Source: Aphrophora alni (Eukaryota; Arthropoda; Insecta; Hemiptera; Aphrophoridae). From it: DNA of 64,000 nucleotides. Within the stretch, counting starts at the first letter, position 1. The number at the start of each line of letters is the position of its first letter. Positions 55,885 to 64,000 of this stretch are shown here, one piece after another. The stretch covers positions 100,921,291 through 100,985,290 of the forward strand of contig OY740773.1 in the NCBI GenBank assembly GCA_963513935.1. Reading direction: 5' to 3'. Below the pieces are notes generated by a model. That model saw nothing but the letters and a program-made list of their open reading frames with translations, made no database searches and was not told the origin of the DNA. Made by a program: the position numbers and the translations under genes.

Positions 55885-57549
55885 CAATTGGAGGTGTAAA
55901 AAACTGTAGAAATCAGAGTGTCTAAAAGGCAGGCCTATTGCGCCCTTATGTTTGTATTCGAAACAGGAAGAAAATAGGTTTTATTTCACCTTAGCTTAGC
56001 GATACTCCCCTTTCAATAACCCAATGTAGTGGGTCTAATATAAAATATTTTGTTTGACAATTTTTAAAATAATATTCTCAAATTGTTTTAGCAAAATATT
56101 AAAAATTTGTCAACTACGTTTTATAAACTTCAAAAATATGTATTTATTTAAAAGTAAAAAGATCTATTTTTTCTATCTTCGTAAAGAGTAGTAAACAACC
56201 TTGAATCTAAGACGCGAATTATTATTTTAGCAAATGATTTCCAAAATCAACGCCAATAGTTTTAATATGTTTTGTAGCTGTCCTAAAAATATTTTAATTT
56301 TTATATTTGTTTCACATATTTGTTTATCATCATAATAAGTATATTTTCTTTTTGAGATACAATAAAACCGAAATAACACTGATATGTTTTGTTCAAGATT
56401 ATGTAACACGTTTATAACTAGTTTTAGGGCTTAATAATAAATAAAATAAAATTGTCTCCACCCAATCTGACCAGTACATCCAAAGATATTCAAGAGAACG
56501 TAAAACAAAAACGACATTTTTATACAAATATACCATTCGCTATTTACAAAATAACCAAACGATGAGACCGCTATCTACAAAACAACTCTACAATTAGATA
56601 CCGTATACAGAAAAACCAGAAAATGGAAAAAAAAAATGATTTTTTCTCTTTTAACTGTATGAAATAATAAAAAAAAACCCCATTTTTTGTGATTTCTTAT
56701 AGCAGAGCAAAAATATATTAATTGTATTTAATTTAATAAACCTTAATTATTGTTTTGGAAAAATTACTATTTTTATTTTGTGAACAGGAAAAAAACAAAC
56801 AACCGCTGTCATAATCTAGACAAAACGTGGATTGTAACATTATTTGCTTGTTTTCCTGTTCACATATTTGAGTTGCACACAACTAAATTTTGAAATTTCA
56901 AAATAATTGCTTTATATTTCCTGGAAAACATTGCAGTATGAAACACAAGTCTCCGAGGTTGTATTATCAATAATTAGATGATATTCTATTTACAATGTTA
57001 TCTTTGAAGTAGACTTATTAATAAACCCATACTATTATCGGTTTCGATAGTTTTTGTCTGCCATCATCTGAATCCATGTGGATTTAGTTGTACAACTGCA
57101 ATGGAACTATTAAAACGTATAATAAAATAAGAGAAATATTATTGAGTTTTAAAATACTATTCAAAACTAGGGTTTCCACTTTGTCATCACTTTTGAAGCA
57201 AAAACACCTCTTACATGCTATATAGTCATGTGTTCTCTTTTGTAATACGAGATTTTTTAAATATTAAAAATAAAATGTTTGTGATTAAAAATTTTTTTAA
57301 ATTGAATTTAAATTTAAAACAATTTGACTGACATCAAGGATCTGATGAGGACAGAACAAAACTCTCGAAACCTGTAGTCTCTATTGGATTAATTGAGTAT
57401 TGTAAAGGTAACAACATAAATAACCTATTAACACATTCTCTTTTTTTTCGACATAAATTCATCTCTAGAAGTTAATCATATTTTCTTTTGATATATTAAG
57501 AGTTTTTCTTGACAATTAAAAGGAAAAACCTAATGATCATCGTAAACTT
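55885..57549. other. Unannotated AT-rich stretch
   Basis: The segment near 57335-57415 (GATCTGATGAGGACAGAACA, TTAATTGAG) resembles 57790-57860 (GATCTGATAATGACAGACAA, ATAATTGAG), suggesting two copies of a small repeat. Otherwise nothing is recognised. Confidence 0.3.

Positions 57550-57610
<61 letters not shown>
57550..57610. repeat. Poly(A) then TA microsatellite
   Basis: About 15 A residues run into about 23 TA units. It abuts a minus-strand family A fragment. Confidence 0.95.
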
Positions 57611-57612
<2 letters not shown>

Positions 57613-57614
57613 TA

Positions 57615-57722
57615 TCCACTTGCCTTCTAATACTCTAATAGTAAAGTCGGAATAGAACAAGAGTTGGTTAAGAGAGATTTGATAGGGAATATGAAAGATA
57701 TATCTAACCCAAGAGGTTTAAA
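57615..57722 (-). repeat. Family A element, minus-strand fragment
   Basis: In reverse complement: CTTGGGTTAGATATATC (box B region), CTTAACCAACTCTTGTTCTA and ATTAGAGTATTAGAAGGC. The 3' hairpin has been replaced by the TA microsatellite. Confidence 0.65.
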
Positions 57723-57904
57723 ATTAAATTAAAATTTTAACAGATTTTTTACATATGTAATTACGATACAATTTTACGAATACATTCACAGAGGAGGTCA
57801 AAGATCTGATAATGACAGACAAGAAATGACGAAAACATTAATCCCATGGAAATAATTGAGGATTTTTAGATTTTGATAACTAATAACACTAGTCTGATTT
57901 TAAG

Positions 57905-58060
57905 GTAATTGAATAATGATGGATTGTTTATATTATTAATATACTGTAGTTTAATCGGAAATTTGCCATCATTTCTGTATTTAAAACACGACGTTTCGAG
58001 AGTATAAATCAACCAACGGCATCAAGTGAAAAAGTGAAAACCACCAACATAGCCAATAGT
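57905..58060 (+). repeat. Family H repeat, copy 1
   Basis: GATGGATTGTTTATATTATT, TAATCGGAAATTTGCCATCA and ACGTTTCGAGAGTATAAATC match 60528-60690 in order. A third weaker copy lies near 22500. The GTTTCGAGAG word resembles sequences often seen near retroelement 3' ends. Confidence 0.65.
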
Positions 58061-58499
58061 CATGTTGTGAACTAAAACTAAGATAAGAATCCAGAGCTGC
58101 TAATCCGGAGCAGTCACAATAACTAAATCATGAACACCACAAGGCATCGAAAAACTACACTACATTTTCTTTCTTATATTACTAATTTTATATTTCCAAC
58201 ATGGTTAAATTTTGGCGGTTTTCAATTGTTTTATGTTCTACGTTTATCAATTGACAACAAGAGTTGAGTTTTACTCTCGAAACGGCGTGTATTTGTTTTT
58301 ATATACACGAATATTGGCAAACGTTCCATTAAACCAAATCAATAATAGTACTATTGTTTCTATTTAACAATGAAAATGTTAATAAATAATATCCACAATT
58401 AAATTACTTATTTATTTAAATTATATCAATGAATAATAAATATATCATGAACGTAATAAAAAAAATAGTTGTACATTGAACCTGCATAAAATATTGCTG
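58061..58499. other. Unannotated AT-rich stretch
   Basis: No feature apart from TTTTACTCTCGAAACGGCGT near 58270, a possible retroelement-tail word. Confidence 0.3.
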
Positions 58500-58700
58500 A
58501 TACAATCTTAAATAAATTCTAAATAATCAACGTGTATAGAAATCCAGATCAGTTTAAATATTTGCATAGAAATTGGATTGGTAGGGAAACAAAAGACTTC
58601 TCCGGTAAAGTAGTTATTAGATTTCACGTCTGACGGTGATTTCCTTCGCACAAATCAGAATGTACAAGTACTTGAACCACTCAGCTGAACTATGTTTGTA
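58500..58700 (-). repeat. Family B interspersed repeat, minus-strand long copy
   Basis: The reverse complement reads CATAGTTCAGCTGAGTGGTT, CAAGTACTTGTACATTCTG, TTTGTGCGAAGGAAATCACC, TTTACCGGAGAAGTCTTTTG, CCAATCCAATTTCTATGC and AATATTTAAACTGATCTGGA. This is the most complete family B copy. TAGTTCAGCTGAG is reminiscent of a tRNA D-arm/box A; a box B is not clear. Confidence 0.65.
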
Positions 58701-59153
58701 CTGATAACAATGTCAAAGGAGACGGTGTTCTCAAAATTTTGAAAATTAACAAGTACGCTACTTCCAAAATATGTAAAAATGAAAAGATTTTTGAATCCTT
58801 ATAGGTTTTAATTATTCTACAAAGTTATCACGTTTTTTTTAGTTCGGTTTCCGTCATATCTGTCAGTCGGTCCGGGTGGAATTTTGCAATCGAGTTTAAA
58901 CTAACTTCCCGATAAGCTAGGGACCTGAAATTTTGAACATAGGTCAGAATTGGATGACAATACAATATTCAGTTGGTTTCTTGCCTCTACAATTGTGTAA
59001 ACAATGGTTATTTAAACAAATAAAAATTGGCTAATGAGATAAAGATTTTTTTAAACGCGTTATCGCTTAAACGCGTTATCGCTTTTGAATGGTAACCGGA
59101 ATATTGAAGTAGGGTGAGGCAAATTTTTCATGGCTTGTGAGAGTTATTGTGTA
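58701..59153. other. Unannotated, includes tandem AAACGCGTTATCGCTT
   Basis: The 16-bp word AAACGCGTTATCGCTT occurs twice in tandem at 59053-59084. The rest is featureless. Confidence 0.5.
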
Positions 59154-59465
59154 CTTTATAAACAAGTTCTAAAACATATATGGGTATGCAGCTTTGGGGC
59201 TGTGCTAAAATAATAAATTATCCAGGCGTTTCAAAACAACGTACTAAGATGCAGTGTTAATGCTCCTTGGTACCTACGTAATGATGATCTCCACAGGGGT
59301 TTAGGAGTTGCTAATTTCATGAAGAGGTTCAGCGATTTGCTAAGAAACATAAAGATAGCTGCATAACATCGAGATGCTACAACTTCAAATCAAGTGCGGC
59401 GGTCGAAGAGAGTAAAACCGTTTGACTTGGCCCAACTCAAGGACAGTTATCACAAGGTGGAGTGA
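59154..59465 (+). pseudogene. Jockey-type LINE C-terminus with stops
   Basis: One frame gives LYKQVLKHIW, then after a double stop IIQAFQNNVLRCSVNAPWYL, RNDDLHRGLGV, a further stop, and VRRSKRVKPFDL ending at 59465. The piece MQLWGCAK is read in a neighbouring frame. Jockey ORF2 proteins have LYKQ.LKP.W.YG.QLWGCA....I..IQRFQNK.LR...NAPWYVRN.DLH followed by RRLKR.KP.DL near the C-terminus. Stops at 59208-59213 and 59364 plus frameshifts make it dead. The AATAAATAAATATAAAATTAAAA run near 59560 probably represents its poly(A) tail, so this is a 5'-truncated copy. Confidence 0.88.
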
Positions 59466-59769
59466 TTGTCAGTTATACGTAGTAGGATGTGCAGCCAACA
59501 ATGTGTACATTTTGAAGATATATTGATAGATGTACTAGGTTCAATTTCAATAATTGTAAATAAATAAATATAAAATTAAAACATATTCATGCTGATCAAC
59601 TTTAGTTCTTATAATTTTTTTTTTATAGTGAGAGGAAAAGAATAAAAGTTATTAGCGAAATGTATATAAACAAATATTATAATAAATGATGAATAAAAAA
59701 ATTAAACCCTACTTTTAATAGTCAAAGCTATTTTTGCTTTACTACCGATGATATTAAGAAGCAAGTCCC

Positions 59770-60010
59770 ACCCCTCGGTTGTGAGTATAGTCGTAGCAAC
59801 CATGAAGGAGCCTAGCTAGATCTATACCTTATTTTGATGTAGTATCTTTCATCTTTACTATTATGTCTCGCTTGATCAATTCTTGTTCTTTTCCGATTCT
59901 AATAATAGTTATTAGAGTATTTGGAGGATGCGAGTCTTTATTTTATGTTTTTTTTATTTGTAAGGCGATGATGACAGAGAGATTTTCGCCTTTAAAACAA
60001 TAAGAAGACA
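59770..60010 (+). repeat. Family A element, full length with clear 3' hairpin
   Basis: GTTGTGAGTATAGTCGTAGC, GAGCCTAGCTAGATCTATAC (box A-like), TAGTATCTTTCATCTTTACT, TTCTTGTTCTTTTCCGATTC, AGAGTATTTGGAGG and TTTATTTTATGTTTTTTTTA are followed by AAGGCGATGATGACAGAGAG and TTTTCGCCTTTAAAACAATA. AAGGCGA pairs exactly with TCGCCTT. The box B part is deleted in this copy. Confidence 0.75.
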
Positions 60011-60122
60011 AAACAAGACAAGTGAGCTGTCGCAAGATGTGAAACATCAAAATTCATTTTTATGAAACGTATGCAAAAGAAAAATAGTATTTGAAGGGAA
60101 TAATAATAAAAACAAACAAATG

Positions 60123-60312
60123 TTCAGTAAATTATGCGTTGTTTGGTCTAATTTTTCTTGTAATTTTGTGTTGAATTAGAGATTTCATGTTCAAATATCA
60201 AATAAAATAAATTGAAGTTTTATATAGTAAAGCCCAGTAGATGACTCGTACGGGTGGCTTTGTGAAGCGACCCTTCGTTCACCCGCAACCCCAATTTGAT
60301 ACTAGTAAAAGA
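60123..60312 (+). repeat. Single arm of the 42340-43190 foldback family
   Basis: AGTAAATTATGCGTTGTTTG, TAATTTTTCTTGTAATTTTG, TCAAATATCAAATAAAATAA, GCGACCCTTCGTTCACCCGC and CCCAATTTGATACTAGTA match the right arm at about 42975-43190 in order. No second arm is found nearby. The 62-codon frame at 60241 spans it and is not a gene. Confidence 0.8.
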
Positions 60313-60527
60313 TACAGGTCTGTCTATCTAACTACATCTAATCTAAGACATCTGAGGTTGTCTCTTATTACAATTAAGCTTAATACTGTTAACGGCATGT
60401 TAACTACTAACAAATCAGTTTTGATTTAAAGTTATCCATCATAAGAGGTAAATATCTTACTGCATGAATGTAACCAATTGGTCACTATATTTGTGTTTAA
60501 ACATGGGAAATATTCTGCTTTTTAAGG

Positions 60528-60690
60528 TATGATGATGGAGTGTTCACATTATTGATACAGTTTAATAGGAGATATGCCATTATTTATGTATATACCTAAT
60601 ACACAAATAGACGTTTCGAGAATATAAATCAACTCTCGTTATCGAGTGTAAAAATTAGAGCATAAAAGAGAAAAAAATCAATATAGCTTG
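60528..60690 (+). repeat. Family H repeat, copy 2
   Basis: GATGATGGAGTGTTCACATT, TTTAATAGGAGATATGCCAT and GACGTTTCGAGAATATAAAT parallel 57905-58060. Confidence 0.65.
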
Positions 60691-62180
60691 GTAAACTAAA
60701 TCTATAACCTAAGAAAAGAACTCAAGCCTAAAACTATGCTTGAGCAATCGAAGATAAGACCAAATACAAACGTGATCTGATAAAACCACCACAAACAGGC
60801 CTCACTAAACAAAGAACGGTAAGCAAATGATTGTGAAAGGGATGGAGCCAAGAGAAAGTTCCTAACTGTTTATCGGGGTACAAACAACTATTCCCCCTTC
60901 TTGTAAGAGTTTAGTCCTCAATCACGTCTTGATTCCCATTTGTGGATGAAGCGGCAAAATGTTATTGTGGCATGGCAAAACTGTCTTTAACGGACCAATC
61001 CAGTCTAAATCCAATAAGTAGGTCTTGAAGACGGTGAAACTCCGAAACGCGTTGACAAATATAAATAATAAGACAATGCTATAATTGTACATAAACTAAT
61101 GACTTTATAAACAATTATTACACGTATTAGAATTTTAACAGCAATTTTAACAGTAATCATCTGTACAAAAAGGGACGCTACATAAACGCTATTAAAGGAT
61201 ATGAATTTTATAGGGCAACCAAGTGCGAATCTCAATGTTTATTAAAGGACCAACTTTTCTGGTAAATTTTGATGTTCCATATCGTAATTGGAACACTGAC
61301 ACCGTTAATGGAGCACTATGTCCACAAGCATTGATTGGAGATACGAAACATGACGACAGAACTTATCCCAGTGTCGACGTGGAAGTTGTTGCAAATGTGT
61401 AGGTACAAGTAAGAGATATCTAAAAAAAATTGATAAGTAGATGATTAGTACAGAAATTAAATATTTGGATTCAAGTTTTTTGTAATAATTTTACTCTTTG
61501 TATCAACGACTAAAAAGGACGTGGAAAACGTTATTTGTTTTATTGCAGTGTCTTAAATGGTCTTGTGTGAGTAAATTCTGAAAATAAACCTTTCGTTTTA
61601 ATTTGATTCAAGAATGTAATTATTATTTTCTTTTGATTATCTTTTAAAATAGTAATTTATGTATTGATTTTTTTTTTCATTCTTTTATATTAGTGTTATA
61701 CTTCGAAAAATACTACTACATAAATATTTGTCTTATTATTTATTGTCAAGTTTAGTGGCAACTCCTCACACTGTCCAACCACCATTTTCTTCTTTCTCAC
61801 TTCAATAAAGACAGTTTATTACTACTATTACTTTAACTCTCATGTTTCGGCTTCTCTTGATTGGCACAGACTTAAAATGTTTTTGATTTCTGCCAAAACA
61901 AGCCAACGAACGTCCAACACAAATCAGTTTGCCAATCTTGGAGAGTTTCCAAAATGTTACGCCCACGACTATGTCGTATTTCTATGATTAAATATCCTCC
62001 GCCCAAAACTGTTTCCTCCGTTAATTGATGGGTTTCTCACAAACTTTAGACATGCCTGCAAATGATATTGATATGTTTAGGGTATCATAGTTAAGCCCTC
62101 AAAATACGACGCAACTAGAATTACTTTCGCACGGAGTTGGTTGAAACTTTGTAACTTTGTTTCAGAGTTTTAAAATAAAT
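60691..62180. other. Unannotated stretch
   Basis: GACGGTGAAACTCCGAAACGCG near 61030 is another GAAAC-type word. The 76-codon minus-strand frame at 61005-61235 is not supported. No gene is recognised. Confidence 0.3.
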
Positions 62181-63910
62181 GATGCAAAAAAAATTGCATA
62201 AACTTTCTCACAGACCAATTTACAAAACTAAAGTCACCGAATAAAAATTATTGATCACAATCTCCATAAAAATGTAAATTCAAAAATTATTAGTAAAAAA
62301 CTGCACATAAACCATGCAGTCTGCCTTACTCCCGGGAGGGGTTAAAAAGGTAGAATGGTCAAATTTTAGAATTTTTTTTGTGTAAAACGCCATATTTTGA
62401 ACTTAATAAAATAATTTCAGCCCCACTCCAATATGGGTTTTTTGTGAGGATACTCAAATTTTTTAAATGTATAACCCCATCGAGTAATAACTCAATTTAA
62501 AAGACTCATTAAATAGAACATAACTGGCCAAGCTAGAGGTCGCTATTTTACTCCAATTCAAAATGGCGACCATTCAAATATTCATATACCTAAAAATGTT
62601 AGTTCTGAAATAATAAACGTTAAATTAAAATTAAAATGGTAATACTGTACTGGAGTAAAATAACAGTAAAGTGTTTGCTATATTAATTTTGATTCCTTAA
62701 TACCTTACTTTCTTAAATAAATTGGTTTTTTTTAAAAATATTTAACAGGCCACCATTTTGTATCGTAGCAAGAAAACGAACTTTAGTTTGCGCAGTTGTT
62801 AAACAAAAACTTGGAAATGAGGTATTTCTTGATGGGGCTTTACATTTGAAACTTTTGAGTTCCCCCCAAAGATCTCATTTTATCTTATAACGACAAAATT
62901 TATTTATTTATATCTAATGACCTACACCAAAACATTTCTAAAATTTAAGCTTCCTGTTTAAGCTTAGCTTCGACTGATGCGAAGTGTAATAAGTGTAACG
63001 TGGGCACGTGAACTGTAGGCACGGAGTTGTAGAAGAAAACTAACTAGAGACGACGGGGGTAGGTAACGCTTCGCGTCCATAATCACGTGATATCCGTCAA
63101 CCTATCAAAAATATTATAAATGATGTCATTAGAACTTGGACTTGAAATTGAAGGCAAAACACCCCTTGAATTATGGAATGGACTATTCCGATGTGGCGTG
63201 TTGTGGGAGAAAGAGAAAGTTTATAATGAAGCATGAGTACTGAACACTTCCTATCTTTTAAAATTTATAAAAATTCCGGGACTTTTTTGACATCTAGATT
63301 TATACACGAGGTTATGGAACGCCGTCCGTAATTATTGAAAGGATTAAAATAGACAAATGAAGCTTTGGAAATGCCTTTGTATAAATAGGACCTGCTTTAA
63401 AAAAGTTCAACCAAACCCTCGGGGAAGGGGTCGTGGGGGAGGCTACTCAGAGTTTAATAAAAACTAAATTAGAAAAATACATAACAATAACAACCTTTCG
63501 TGGAGGTCCACTTAGGTATAAAACTTATTTCAAGCTAATGAATAGTCACAAAACTTTGAAGGCCTGACAATAAAATAATTTGATAACCTTTTAAGAGACC
63601 AGCAACACAAATCCTGTCTAAATTGATCCCATAACTTGTGTATAGTTTCAGTAGTTTTGTTTATTTCCTATGTGACCTTTTTAGGTTAAATTTGGTTAGT
63701 TAGGCTTACACCATTTAATCAATAATATTTTATTTTAAATTTAATTACATGGTTTTTATCAATATTCTTTGTAACTTGCGTTAAAATTTTCCAGTTCAAA
63801 TAAAATTTACTAACTACTAATAAATTATAAAAGCATTTTTTTAATTATCATAAATAAAAAGAGATTGAAAATAGTAAATATGACTCATACTTTTGGAACA
63901 CTCTGTATAT
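62181..63910. other. Family D-like modules and unannotated sequence to the window end
   Basis: AAAATGGCGACCATTCAAAT at 62560 and GGCCACCATTTTGTATCG at 62750 are family D modules, and ACACTCTGTATA at 63898-63909 is a decayed family D right end. A less AT-rich patch at 63000-63200 (CACGTG words at 63004 and 63083) has no gene. The last 90 bases show nothing further. Confidence 0.35.
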
Positions 63911-64000
63911 ATGTATTTTAAATAAAGTCTCAACTCCTTTCTCTAGTGCCACAAACTCGTCCTAATATGATTCAAATCTAGCTTTAAATAACGGCGGTAA

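Noticed and set aside
1..64000. Endogenous viral element, bacterial insertion, rRNA cluster or homing element
   Set aside because: I looked for capsid or polymerase motifs, rRNA signatures and endonuclease motifs by eye; the only polymerase motifs belong to LINE reverse transcriptases.

Overview
The window is eukaryotic nuclear DNA, most likely from a large, repeat-rich insect genome. The evidence is the AT-rich sequence, Jockey-type non-LTR retrotransposon remains, short GT-AG introns in the one plausible gene, and arrays of the insect telomeric word TTAGG. The accumulated repeats would fit a hemipteran, but no marker in the window fixes the order or species. There are no bacterial operons, rRNA genes or convincing tRNA genes.

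Protein-coding content is very low. The only gene model I would defend is a small three-exon plus-strand gene at 37686-38186. Its predicted 90-residue product carries an AT-hook (RGRPRK). It lies behind a less AT-rich putative promoter (37340-37685) with a palindromic TATCGATA site, and an AATAAA overlaps its stop. Recognisable but broken coding sequence comes from retrotransposons: a Jockey reverse transcriptase with an intact YADD box (2845-3380), a LINE RT C-terminus (6720-7140), an RT tail (44445-44640) and a Jockey C-terminus (59154-59465). A 48-codon minus-strand ORF at 51263-51409 resembles the N-terminus of a tyrosine-recombinase-type transposon protein and sits between nested inverted repeats.

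Most of the window is repeats. Tandem arrays: 62-bp units (303-806), a decayed satellite (5590-6660), about 295-bp units (10345-11445), nested repeats (13818-14395), a nested array (21793-22230) and a 14-copy array of about 155-bp units (27520-29713) with a duplicated two-unit block. Dispersed families with several copies: family A (about 14 copies, A-box/B-box-like words and a 3' hairpin, possibly a tRNA-derived SINE), family B (5 copies), family C (5 copies) and family D (ends ATATACAGGGTGT; one copy with both ends at 36087-36871). Foldback or MITE-like inverted repeats lie at 31020-31450, 33888-34011, 42340-43190, 46020-46385, 51121-51898 and 55497-55884.

Layout: 1-9 kb, LINE fragments and satellites; 10-17 kb, diverged tandem repeats and families A and B; 17-27 kb, mostly featureless with microsatellites; 27.5-30 kb, the large satellite bordered by two family A copies; 31-37 kb, inverted repeats, TTAGG tracts and the family D element; 37.3-38.2 kb, the AT-hook gene; 42-46 kb, long inverted repeats and LINE remains; 51-53 kb, the recombinase-like fragment and a GC-richer stretch; 53-64 kb, further dispersed repeats. 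Repeat relationships were found by eye; no alignment or database search was run.
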